Translations under genes and position numbers: made by a program
Notes under the pieces: model-generated
What the model saw: the letters and a program-made list of their open reading frames with translations, nothing else
What the model was told of the DNA's origin: nothing
Database searches by the model: none
Part shown: piece after piece, positions 1 through 6,924 of the stretch
How the letters are laid out: every line of letters starts with the position of its first letter
How positions within the stretch are numbered: position 1 is the first letter of the stretch
From: JABAYQ01 sp042091225
GTDB lineage: Bacteria; Bacteroidota; Bacteroidia; Flavobacteriales; UBA7312
DNA length: 49,625 nucleotides
Assembly (NCBI GenBank): GCA_042091225.1
Contig: JBELHW010000010.1
Coordinates: forward strand, 1-49,625
Reading direction: 5' to 3'

Positions 1-1595
1 ACTTTTTCTAGATCACTTAGAGCGCCAGTAGAAATTTTATTAAATATAACTTCTTCAGCAGCTCTACCACCCAAAGTCGCACACATTTCATGTGTCATTT
101 GTTCGGTGGTTGTAAGTTGTCTTTCTTCAGGTAAGTACCATGCGGCACCTAGAGATCTTCCTCTAGGAACAATAGTTACTTTAACTAGTGGAGATGCGTA
201 TTGCATAAACCAACTTACGGTTGCGTGTCCGGCTTCATGAAAGGCAACAGTTCTTTTTTCTTCTTCAGAAATAAGTTTGTTTTTCTTTTCTAAACCTCCG
301 ATAATTCTATCAACAGCATCAAGAAAATCTTGCTTACCAACTTTCTTTTTATTTTTTCTTGCTGCAATAAGAGCAGATTCATTACATACGTTTGCGATAT
401 CTGCTCCTGAAAAACCAGGTGTTTGTTTTGAAAGAAAGTCAACGTTAACACCTCTGTCAAGAGTAAGCGGTTTGATATGAACTTTAAAGATTTCTTTTCT
501 TTCATTTAGATCTGGCAGATCAACAAAAATTTGTCTATCAAACCTTCCTGCTCTTAATAGGGCTCTGTCTAAAACATCTGACCTGTTTGTAGCAGCGATA
601 ACGATTACCCCTGAATTTGTGCCGAAACCATCCATTTCAGTAAGTAGCTGATTAAGAGTATTTTCTCTTTCGTCGTTACCTCCTGTCATATTGTTCTTAC
701 CTCTAGCTCTTCCAATCGCATCAATTTCATCAATAAATATTATTGAAGGAGCCTTTTCCTTTGCTTGTTTAAATAGATCTCTCACTCTTGAAGCACCAAC
801 TCCAACAAACATCTCAACAAAGTCGGAACCAGATAAGGAGAAAAATGGCACTTGAGCTTCACCAGCTACTGCTTTCGCAAGTAAAGTTTTACCAGTTCCA
901 GGAGGGCCAACTAAAAGTGCTCCTCTTGGAATTTTTCCACCTAACACAGTATATTTTTTAGGCTTTTTCAAGAAGTCAACGATTTCTTCTATTTCTTCTT
1001 TTGCTCCTTCTAATCCCGCTACATCATTAAAAGTGACATTTACTTTTGTTTTGTCAAATAGAGTAGCCTTAGATTTCCCGATGTTAAAAATTTGTCCACC
1101 TGGTCCACCGCCTCCACTCATTCTTCTCATCAAAAACATCCAGATTGCTATCATTATTAAGATTGGAAAAATCCATCCTAAAGCATCACCCAAAACATTT
1201 TTCTCAGTTTTGTATGTAATGTTAACTCTCTCGCTTTCTGCAAAATCTTTTTGAGCGTCTTTTAATTGAGCAAAAAACACATCATCAGAACCTATTTGAA
1301 AAACATAATGAGGACCTAAGTTTTCGCTATTGCTTATCGGATTAGTCCTTACTTCTTTATGAGTATCTCTTGCTAATGACTCTTTTTTGATATATACCTT
1401 AACAAAGTTTTCGTTAACTATTTCTAGTTTATCTACTTCCTTTTTTTGAAGCATTTCGCTCACTTTCTGCCATGAACTTTCTTTTGTATTAGAGTTAGAG
1501 TTCAATAGCTGAAAACTAAAAAACAATAATGCTATTATAGCATAAATCCAGTAAAAGTTGAATTTAAAAGTTTTTTGTTCTTTCTTCTTTTTCAT
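1..1595 (-). CDS. ftsH: ATP-dependent zinc metalloprotease FtsH (3' end beyond window)
   Basis: Membrane-anchored AAA+ protease that degrades misfolded membrane and short-lived proteins. The first 531 residues lie here and the C-terminus runs off the left edge; family members are usually about 640-700 residues. Seen in order: a transmembrane helix near residues 13-30, a periplasmic domain, a second helix near 138-156, a glycine-rich linker, Walker A GPPGTGKT at 230-237, Walker B IIFIDEIDA, the SRH region ending in RAGRFDR, and the zinc motif HEAGH at 453-457. The ATG at 1593-1595 starts a lysine-rich N-terminus. It follows rsfS by 7 bp on the same strand, so the two probably share a transcript from the box at 2008-2015. 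Identity is certain; only the end is missing. Confidence 0.97.
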   Translation of the reverse strand, partial: MKKKKEQKTFKFNFYWIYAIIALLFFSFQLLNSNSNTKESSWQKVSEMLQKKEVDKLEIVNENFVKVYIKKESLARDTHKEVRTNPISNSENLGPHYVFQIGSDDVFFAQLKDAQKDFAESERVNITYKTEKNVLGDALGWIFPILIMIAIWMFLMRRMSGGGGPGGQIFNIGKSKATLFDKTKVNVTFNDVAGLEGAKEEIEEIVDFLKKPKKYTVLGGKIPRGALLVGPPGTGKTLLAKAVAGEAQVPFFSLSGSDFVEMFVGVGASRVRDLFKQAKEKAPSIIFIDEIDAIGRARGKNNMTGGNDERENTLNQLLTEMDGFGTNSGVIVIAATNRSDVLDRALLRAGRFDRQIFVDLPDLNERKEIFKVHIKPLTLDRGVNVDFLSKQTPGFSGADIANVCNESALIAARKNKKKVGKQDFLDAVDRIIGGLEKKNKLISEEEKRTVAFHEAGHATVSWFMQYASPLVKVTIVPRGRSLGAAWYLPEERQLTTTEQMTHEMCATLGGRAAEEVIFNKISTGALSDLEK

Positions 1596-1602
1596 AGAAT
1601 AA

Positions 1603-1974
1603 TTATGATTTTATTTTTTTAATAATCGCGTCACCCCATAGGTTTTCAAGGTTGTAGAAATCTCTAATCTCTTTCTGAAAAATATGGACAACAACATTTC
1701 CGTAATCTAATAATACCCACTCGCCATTTTCTGTACCTTCTTTACTAAAAGGTTTGTCTTTAAGTGTTTTTATTGTTTCTTCTATAATCGAATCAGTAAT
1801 TGCGTTTACATGCGTATTCGATGTGCCATGACAAATTATAAAGTAATCACATACAGAAGTTTCAATTTTGTTAAGATTTAAACTAACAATATCATTTGCC
1901 TTAAGATTTTTCATTCCTTCAATAACAACTTGATTCAATATGTCCGAATTATTTATCTTATCTGTGCTAGTCAT
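1603..1974 (-). CDS. rsfS: Ribosome silencing factor RsfS (YbeB/Iojap family)
   Basis: Family role: binds ribosomal protein L14 and blocks joining of the subunits when nutrients are short. The 123-residue length fits the family. Visible features are the core segment with CDYFIICHGTSNTHVNAI, the EGTENGEWVLLDYGNVVVH segment in the centre, and the ending FYNLENLWGDA; these are the conserved blocks of the Iojap fold. It lies directly upstream of ftsH (7 bp gap), an order common in Bacteroidota, and diverges from birA across 67 bp. A -7-like box (TATTTTTG) lies 33 bp upstream of the ATG. Catalysis is not expected; it acts as a binding protein in the cytoplasm. Confidence 0.95.
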   Translation of the reverse strand: MTSTDKINNSDILNQVVIEGMKNLKANDIVSLNLNKIETSVCDYFIICHGTSNTHVNAITDSIIEETIKTLKDKPFSKEGTENGEWVLLDYGNVVVHIFQKEIRDFYNLENLWGDAIIKKIKS

Positions 1975-2007
1975 TCAAATAAATTCTACTTTTTAAATTA
2001 GAGGGTA

Positions 2008-2015
2008 CAAAAATA
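2008..2015 (-). promoter_or_regulatory. -7 box TATTTTTG upstream of rsfS-ftsH
   Basis: Exact match to the Bacteroidota -7 consensus TAnnTTTG, reading on the minus strand, 33 nt before the rsfS ATG. No TTG at the usual -33 distance was found. Confidence 0.5.
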
Positions 2016-2029
2016 ATGTTTTTTTATCC

Positions 2030-2037
2030 TTAATTTG
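2030..2037 (+). promoter_or_regulatory. -7-like box TTAATTTG directly before birA
   Basis: One mismatch to TAnnTTTG. Only four bases (CTAT) separate it from the birA ATG, so transcription would begin at or next to the start codon and the mRNA would be leaderless. Confidence 0.4.
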
Positions 2038-2041
2038 CTAT

Positions 2042-2788
2042 ATGAACACATTGATTGTCGGACACAAAATTATTCGCTTAGATAAAGTGGATTCTACTAA
2101 TACATTTTTAAGTGAAAACCTTAATAATTCAGATTTTTTTGAAGGAATTATTGTAGTTGCTAACCAACAATTAAAGGGTAGAGGTCAAGGACAAAATATA
2201 TGGCTTTCTAAGGATGGAGAGAACCTTCTGTTTAGTATTCTTCTCAAGCCTAAATGCGATCTAAATTACCAATATCATCTAAATCAACTAATTGCTAACT
2301 CCATTTGTCAAACCTTAAAATTATATGGCTTAGATAGTCAAATAAAATGGCCTAACGATATTTTAGTTAAGAATAAAAAAATTGCAGGAATTTTAATAGA
2401 AAATAAAATTAAAGGTAAAATATTAGATTCATCTATAGTAGGAATAGGATTAAACATTGAACAATCGGAGTTTCCTAAGGAGTTGGTTAATCCTACTTCA
2501 ATGTTATTAGAGCTTCAAAAAAATATTGATAAAGATGATGTTTTGAATAGTTTTATTATTCAATTAGAAAAAAATTACTTTCAGTTTAAAAGAAAAGAAT
2601 TTGATTTGATAAATAAAGAGTATCAATCCAACTTATTTGGAAAAAATAAAAAAATATCTTTTTTAATAAAAAATAAACGAGTTGAGGGTGTCCTTAAATC
2701 GGTTAACAATCAAGGGCAGCTTGTTGTAGAAATTAATGATGCGTTACAAAATTATTCGAACTCAGAGATAAAAATAATTATGGAATAA
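2042..2788 (+). CDS. birA: Biotin--[acetyl-CoA-carboxylase] ligase
   Basis: Attaches biotin to the carrier domain of acetyl-CoA carboxylase through biotinyl-AMP. The 248-residue protein has only the catalytic and C-terminal domains, with no N-terminal DNA-binding domain, so it should not act as a repressor (class I ligase). Visible: the entry motif DKVDSTNTFL near residue 14, the ATP/biotin loop KGRGQGQNIW near 54-63, the KWPNDILVKNKKIAGIL segment carrying the catalytic lysine near 112, and GIGLNI further on. The loop departs from the textbook GRGRxGRxW but keeps GRG and the final W, as in related bacteria. It stands alone, diverging from rsfS, and its 3' end overlaps the convergent SRPBCC gene by 11 bp. 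Confidence 0.93.
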   Translation: MNTLIVGHKIIRLDKVDSTNTFLSENLNNSDFFEGIIVVANQQLKGRGQGQNIWLSKDGENLLFSILLKPKCDLNYQYHLNQLIANSICQTLKLYGLDSQIKWPNDILVKNKKIAGILIENKIKGKILDSSIVGIGLNIEQSEFPKELVNPTSMLLELQKNIDKDDVLNSFIIQLEKNYFQFKRKEFDLINKEYQSNLFGKNKKISFLIKNKRVEGVLKSVNNQGQLVVEINDALQNYSNSEIKIIME

Positions 2789-3167
2789 ATTTTAATTTCT
2801 CTACTAATGTATTTAAAAAATTTGTCAGTGGTTTTTGAACCATCATTTTCATCATGCCATTTAATTCTGCATCGAAAGTAAACTTTGCATTACAAGAATT
2901 ATCGTCTATACTTTCAAGATTACAATTCAAGCTAAAGTTTAATTTACCATTTTCCGATTTCATTTTTACCATTGAAAATGGTGTTTTTTCTTCCATTTTC
3001 AGATGAATAGATGGCATTCCTTGAATAGAAAATGAACATTCGTTTTGAGTTACTTTCAGATCTTTAACCTCAGCAGGCATTAGATGCGTAAAATTATTAA
3101 AGTCAGAAATAAACAAAAAAACCTTTTCATCCGATTTGTCTATTACAATTTTGTTGCTTTCTATCAT
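2778..3167 (-). CDS. SRPBCC/START-like small protein, function unknown
   Basis: A 129-residue cytoplasmic protein with no signal peptide or membrane helix. Its pattern fits the SRPBCC (Bet v 1-like) fold: an N-terminal strand IVIDKSDEKVFLFISDFNNF in which a helix follows the first strand, several amphipathic strands in the middle, and a long C-terminal helix ending FLNTLVEKLKFIP. Such proteins bind hydrophobic ligands; no ligand can be named from sequence. It begins 2 bp after the pyrE stop codon and is almost certainly cotranscribed with it. Its stop lies inside the 3' end of convergent birA (11 bp overlap). The fold assignment rests on pattern only. Confidence 0.8.
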   Translation of the reverse strand: MIESNKIVIDKSDEKVFLFISDFNNFTHLMPAEVKDLKVTQNECSFSIQGMPSIHLKMEEKTPFSMVKMKSENGKLNFSLNCNLESIDDNSCNAKFTFDAELNGMMKMMVQKPLTNFLNTLVEKLKFIP

Positions 3168-3169
3168 TT

Positions 3170-3811
3170 TTATCTATTCCATTTTTCAGGGTTTAATCTC
3201 CATTCTTTTAGAAGAGATAAATCTGAATCATTTATATATTTTGTATCTAAAGCTTGTTCGATTAGAGTATTGTAGTCTCCTAATGTAAACAATTCGCATT
3301 CGTGATTTTCAAAATTTTCTTTTGCTTTATCAAAACCATATGTGAAAATCGCAGCCATTCCTTTAACATGGCAACCTGTAGATTTAAGAGCGTCTACAGC
3401 AGCTAAACTACTTTTCCCGCTACTTATTAAATCTTCTATCACTACTACAGATTGTCCACTATCAATTTTACCCTCTACTAAATTCTGACGTCCGTGATCT
3501 TTAGTAGAAGAACGAACATAAATAAACGGTAGTCCTAACTCTTGTGCAACTAATGCTCCATGTGCTATAGCTCCTGTTGCAACTCCAGCAATAACGTCTG
3601 GCTTACCATATTTTTTTACTATTCCTTGTGCTAGTTCTTGGCGAATATAATTTCTGATTTCAGGGTGAGAAAGTGTTATTCTATTGTCACAATAAATTGG
3701 CGAATGCCAACCTGATGCCCATGTAAACGGGTTAGAAGGATTTAATATAATTGCTTTAATTTGCAATAGTGATTTTGCAATTTGTTTTGCTATTTCTGTA
3801 TTTAAAATCAT
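3170..3811 (-). CDS. pyrE: Orotate phosphoribosyltransferase
   Basis: Fifth step of pyrimidine synthesis: orotate plus PRPP gives orotidine 5'-phosphate. Visible: the substrate loop region WASGWHSPIYCDNR, the segment DVIAGVATGAIAHGALVA, the KDHGRQNLVEG flexible loop, and the PRPP-binding motif VVVIEDLISSGKSS with its acidic pair E-D. I chose the internal ATG at 3809-3811 (213 residues, MILNTEIAKQ); the frame stays open for ten more codons upstream, but those overlap the promoter-like box and the divergent Nudix gene. The box TACATTTG ends 4 nt before this ATG. The SRPBCC gene follows after 2 bp. Confidence 0.95.
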   Translation of the reverse strand: MILNTEIAKQIAKSLLQIKAIILNPSNPFTWASGWHSPIYCDNRITLSHPEIRNYIRQELAQGIVKKYGKPDVIAGVATGAIAHGALVAQELGLPFIYVRSSTKDHGRQNLVEGKIDSGQSVVVIEDLISSGKSSLAAVDALKSTGCHVKGMAAIFTYGFDKAKENFENHECELFTLGDYNTLIEQALDTKYINDSDLSLLKEWRLNPEKWNR

Positions 3812-3815
3812 AGAA

Positions 3816-3823
3816 CAAATGTA
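3816..3823 (-). promoter_or_regulatory. -7 box TACATTTG immediately before pyrE
   Basis: Exact TAnnTTTG match on the minus strand, separated from the chosen pyrE ATG by only four bases (TTCT). A TTG lies 15 bp further upstream, slightly closer than the usual 17-23. The box overlaps the ATG (3819-3821) of the divergent Nudix gene. Confidence 0.6.
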
Positions 3824-4430
3824 TGAAGTTTTTATAAACAACTGCCCTTTAGTTTTTGTAGATAAAGAATTAAACGATAATTCTTTTAATATTATTTATC
3901 AAAAGGAAATTAAATGGAGTAATATTATAGAGTTATTTGAAGAAAAAAAATATCAAAAGATTGCTATAGTTTGTTATGATGTTTCTATTTCTTGGAATTG
4001 TTTTAACTCTTTTTTTAAAAAAATAATAGCTGGTGGTGGAGTAGTACAAAATAAAAATAAAGAGCTTTTATTTATTTTCAGAAATGGAAAGTGGGATTTA
4101 CCAAAAGGAAAACTTGAAAAGAATGAAAATATTTTAGAATGTTCTGTCCGAGAAGTAGAAGAAGAGTGTGGTGTGAATGGTTTAAAAGTTAAAACTAAAT
4201 TAGAAAAATCATTTCACATGTATTTTCAAAATCAATGGATATTGAAAGAAACTAATTGGTATCTTATGACAACTGAGTTCAATGGTGAGTTAAAAGGACA
4301 AACAGAAGAGGGTATTCAGTTAGTCAAATGGATATCTGATGTAGAAATTGATGACTGTCTTCAAAATACCTATTTAAACATCAAGAAAGTCATTCAGAAT
4401 TATTACCAAATTATAAATCAACCCCTTTAG
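3819..4430 (+). CDS. Nudix hydrolase with an N-terminal extension
   Basis: Nudix enzymes cleave a nucleoside diphosphate linked to another group. The Nudix box is complete at about residues 97-119: G, five residues, E, seven residues, then REVEEECGV. Upstream are AGGGVVQNKNKELLFIF and WDLPKGKL, the strand and turn that normally precede the box. The first 70 or so residues are not part of the Nudix fold and look like a small separate domain of unknown role; they begin with a run of hydrophobic and acidic residues. Substrate cannot be told from sequence. The gene diverges from pyrE with 7 bp between start codons, and its last 20 bp overlap convergent coaD. Confidence 0.9.
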   Translation: MYEVFINNCPLVFVDKELNDNSFNIIYQKEIKWSNIIELFEEKKYQKIAIVCYDVSISWNCFNSFFKKIIAGGGVVQNKNKELLFIFRNGKWDLPKGKLEKNENILECSVREVEEECGVNGLKVKTKLEKSFHMYFQNQWILKETNWYLMTTEFNGELKGQTEEGIQLVKWISDVEIDDCLQNTYLNIKKVIQNYYQIINQPL

Positions 4431-4872
4431 GAACAAATTTACTTATATCTCCTTTGTTTTTTGCAACTTCTCTAACCAAAGAAGAGCTAATGTGAGAATA
4501 TTCGGCACTAGTTATTATGAATATGGTTTCTATTTCATTATTTAATGTTTGATTTACTTGAGCAATTTCTTTTTCGTAGTTAAAATCTTTAGAGTCTCTT
4601 AATCCTCTAAGAATAAAGTCTGCTTTTATGCTTTTACAAAAATCAACAGTTAAACCGTCGTATTTTTGAATTTCTATTTTAGACTCTCCTTTAAAGATAT
4701 TCTCTATCCACTTTATTCTCTGTTGTTCAGAAAAGAAATATTCTTTAGATGAATTTGAGCCTACGGCAATAATTATTTTGTCAAATAATGGTAATGCTTT
4801 ATTAATTACGTACTGATGCCCTAAAGTAAAAGGAGAAAAAGAACCTGGAAATACTGCTATTTTTTCTTTCAT
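4411..4872 (-). CDS. coaD: Pantetheine-phosphate adenylyltransferase
   Basis: Penultimate step of coenzyme A synthesis: transfers AMP from ATP to 4'-phosphopantetheine. Length (153 residues) is normal. Visible: the nucleotidyltransferase signature FPGSFSPFTLGH near residues 8-19 with the T-x-G-H motif, ILRGLRDSKDFNYE near the centre, and HISSSLVREVAKNKGDIS near the C-terminus. The usual aspartate in PGSFDPF is a serine here, a noticeable change at a normally conserved position. The ATG overlaps the rsmD stop codon by one base, so translation is coupled. It is the last gene of the minus-strand operon starting at 6842 and overlaps the Nudix gene by 20 bp at its 3' end. Confidence 0.95.
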   Translation of the reverse strand: MKEKIAVFPGSFSPFTLGHQYVINKALPLFDKIIIAVGSNSSKEYFFSEQQRIKWIENIFKGESKIEIQKYDGLTVDFCKSIKADFILRGLRDSKDFNYEKEIAQVNQTLNNEIETIFIITSAEYSHISSSLVREVAKNKGDISKFVPKGVDL

Positions 4873-5405
4873 TATACAAAGTTAAAAAAACTAAAATTTA
4901 CTTTTCCGTATTGGCGAGTTTCCGAATAATTTTTACATGAACTGAAATCAATCTCTTTTTTATGTTCTATTATTAGTAAGCCATTTTTTTGCAATAGATT
5001 TTTATCAAAAATTAAATCAGGGAATAATAAAATATTCTCTAAATCGTAGGGCGGATCTGCATAAATCATGTTGTAGTTATCTTTATTCGATTTTATAAAT
5101 CGAAATGATTCGGAACGGATAACTCTTCCTTTTATACCTAATTCTTTATTCATTTTTTTTATAAACTGAACACATTTAAAGTCCAAATCTACAGAAGTGA
5201 TGTTTTTTGCTCCTCTAGACATGAATTCGTAACCAATGTTGCCAGTTCCGGCAAATAATTCTAAAATCTCCAGGTCATGAAAATCAAAAGTATTGTTTAA
5301 AATATTAAACAAACTTTCTTTGGCATAATCAGTTGTGGGCCTAACAGGAAGACCTTTTGGAATAATTAAATTTTTCCCTTTATATTTTCCAGAAATTATT
5401 CGCAA
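4872..5405 (-). CDS. rsmD: 16S rRNA (guanine(966)-N2)-methyltransferase RsmD
   Basis: Methylates G966 of 16S rRNA with S-adenosylmethionine. The 177 residues show the family start MRIISGKYKGKNL, the segment RPTTDYAKESLFNIL, the SAM-binding loop ILELFAGTGNIGYEFMSRGA, an acidic residue at VDLD, and the catalytic motif YADPPYD (NPPY type). It overlaps the upstream DUF3822 gene by 10 bp and coaD by 1 bp, and rsmD-coaD adjacency is widespread in bacteria. Cytoplasmic. Confidence 0.95.
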   Translation of the reverse strand: MRIISGKYKGKNLIIPKGLPVRPTTDYAKESLFNILNNTFDFHDLEILELFAGTGNIGYEFMSRGAKNITSVDLDFKCVQFIKKMNKELGIKGRVIRSESFRFIKSNKDNYNMIYADPPYDLENILLFPDLIFDKNLLQKNGLLIIEHKKEIDFSSCKNYSETRQYGKVNFSFFNFV

Positions 5406-6253
5406 AGGTGTTGGTGTAAAAGACTATAATTCTGATGATTTTCAATTTGATTTACTAAAGGACTGATTTCTAACAACTTACTTCGATTTCCAAATTCGAC
5501 AAATCTTACATAAGAGTATATCAAATTATATAATTCAGAATTTTTTAAAATATTACCATATAAAAACAGCTTTATTTTTTCTGCATCTAATTTTAATTGT
5601 TCTACTGCAAATAATAAATGATAGATACAATCATTATTATGCTGAAACTTAAATGTATTGAAATATTTTAGCTCCATTTTGTCAATCATCATTATTTGAA
5701 AATTTTTGTTCTGAAAATTTAATACGAGCTTTTTTTCTTCATTATTTTTGTGTTCAGTAGTCCAATTAACTATCAAAGAACTAGAGTGATGTTTTAGAGT
5801 TGCATCTTTAAAATGAGTTTCTATCAGCTCCATTATTGGCTTAGAAATACCATAAACGTTATAAGAGTTTATTGGCATTATTTTATCATATAGGATTTCT
5901 AGATTTTCTGTTTTTTCATGGTTGAATGAGAGATATTCTCTTTTCTTTTTTTGTTCAAAAAAAGAATCAGGAATAAGAGTGCTTTTTTGATTTACTAAGC
6001 AAATATTTGTGCTTTTGTATTTTCTAGAAAGCCAAGTATGTGTTTTAATTTTTTCAGAAAAAAGAGATAAATTTTCTTGGTTTGTTTCTAGAGCTAATAC
6101 TTGTTCATTGTCTCTAATGAGATAGGAAAATTCATTTAATCCAATTTCGATTGAAAGATGTAAATCTTCTGTTTTGGAAGACTTTAGAATGTGTTCGTCT
6201 AAAAATATATAGCTAGGTTTATTCACCCCAGTTACCATTAATTTTTGGTTCAA
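5396..6253 (-). CDS. DUF3822 family protein
   Basis: A 285-residue protein of unknown function found in Bacteroidota, typically next to rsmD as here. No signal peptide or membrane helix. The N-terminal half (LHLSIEIGLNEFSYLIRDNE) and the later LVLNFQNKNFQIMMIDKMEL and KIKLFLYGNILKNS segments suggest a two-lobed ASKHA/ribonuclease H-like arrangement, but this is a guess from strand pattern. It overlaps the upstream membrane-protein gene by 35 bp and rsmD by 10 bp. An in-frame ATG five codons into the protein would shorten the first overlap; both starts are possible. Family assignment is from recall of sequence pattern and neighbourhood. Confidence 0.8.
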   Translation of the reverse strand: MNQKLMVTGVNKPSYIFLDEHILKSSKTEDLHLSIEIGLNEFSYLIRDNEQVLALETNQENLSLFSEKIKTHTWLSRKYKSTNICLVNQKSTLIPDSFFEQKKKREYLSFNHEKTENLEILYDKIMPINSYNVYGISKPIMELIETHFKDATLKHHSSSLIVNWTTEHKNNEEKKLVLNFQNKNFQIMMIDKMELKYFNTFKFQHNNDCIYHLLFAVEQLKLDAEKIKLFLYGNILKNSELYNLIYSYVRFVEFGNRSKLLEISPLVNQIENHQNYSLLHQHLCE

Positions 6254-6842
6254 TCATTGAACCTACCTTTAACAGATTGTTAAGATTGACTCCTTTATTG
6301 TCTGAATCGATTCCATCCATAAATGTGGAGTAGTTAGTAGAAACTTCAAATACTTGAACCACTACTTTTCCTTTTTCAATATTTCCAGATTCTATATTAA
6401 ATGCCTTATTAGATTTGGAAAAAGGTACTAAGGATAACTCATTAATATTAATAGGTATACTAGACGCTCTATTTAATATATATTCTTCAGTAAAGACAGA
6501 TTCGTATGATGAGATATAGGCCGAATCTCTTGAAATGATGCCTAATTCTAATGCCTGGTCTTCGGTCAAAGAATCAGGTACTTCACCAATTGCTTTAATA
6601 ATTGCAATTGAATCATTATTTAGAAATTCGATAAGTGTATTAAAATCTCCTGCGTACACTTTGTATTTATCTTTATATGCTACCTGAGCAGAGCGAATAT
6701 CGATTAACTTTTGTACAACCTCTGACTTTCTTTCATTAAAGGCATTTTCAAAAATAATTTGATTAACAGGACTTTTTACAACGAAGTAAGCTAGCACAAA
6801 TATTACTGGCCACAATAATCTGCTTATAAGTTTTTGATTCAT
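6219..6842 (-). CDS. Membrane-anchored protein of unknown function, operon with DUF3822-rsmD-coaD
   Basis: A 207-residue protein with one N-terminal transmembrane helix (SRLLWPVIFVLAYFVV, about residues 7-22) followed by a soluble domain, probably outside the cytoplasmic membrane. The stretch RKSEVVQKLIDIRSAQVAYKD is helical and is followed by KYKVYAGDFNTLIEFL; this resembles the helix-then-short-domain layout of pilin-like or periplasmic proteins seen in other Bacteroidota. I do not recognise a characterised family. It is the first gene of the operon, with a TAnnTTTG box 23 nt upstream of its ATG, and it overlaps the following gene by 35 bp. Confidence 0.75.
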   Translation of the reverse strand: MNQKLISRLLWPVIFVLAYFVVKSPVNQIIFENAFNERKSEVVQKLIDIRSAQVAYKDKYKVYAGDFNTLIEFLNNDSIAIIKAIGEVPDSLTEDQALELGIISRDSAYISSYESVFTEEYILNRASSIPININELSLVPFSKSNKAFNIESGNIEKGKVVVQVFEVSTNYSTFMDGIDSDNKGVNLNNLLKVGSMIEPKINGNWGE

Positions 6843-6865
6843 TTTATAATAATTTTTTACAATAA

Positions 6866-6873
6866 CAAACTTA
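6866..6873 (-). promoter_or_regulatory. -7 box TAAGTTTG before the 6842-4411 operon
   Basis: Exact TAnnTTTG match on the minus strand, 23 nt before the ATG at 6842. It is back to back with the box at 6897-6904 serving the divergent helicase. Confidence 0.55.
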
Positions 6874-6896
6874 CAATTTTTTGAGAATATTTTTGA

Positions 6897-6904
6897 TAGT
6901 TTTG
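6897..6904 (+). promoter_or_regulatory. -7 box TAGTTTTG before the helicase
   Basis: Exact TAnnTTTG match. Its last base is the G of a possible GTG start at 6904, which therefore should lie upstream of the transcript; this favours the ATG at 6925 as the real start, 20 nt downstream of the box. Confidence 0.55.
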
Positions 6905-6924
6905 TGTCTATCTCTTTTTATAAA

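Noticed and set aside
277..505. Overlapping open frames on both strands inside ftsH, and similar frames opposite icd, acn, lhgO, tig and others
   Set aside because: They lie antisense or out of frame within clearly identified genes and lack any protein-like pattern.
6904..6924. GTG 6904 as the helicase start
   Set aside because: It lies in the last base of the -7 box TAGTTTTG, so it would not be in the transcript; ATG 6925 fits better.
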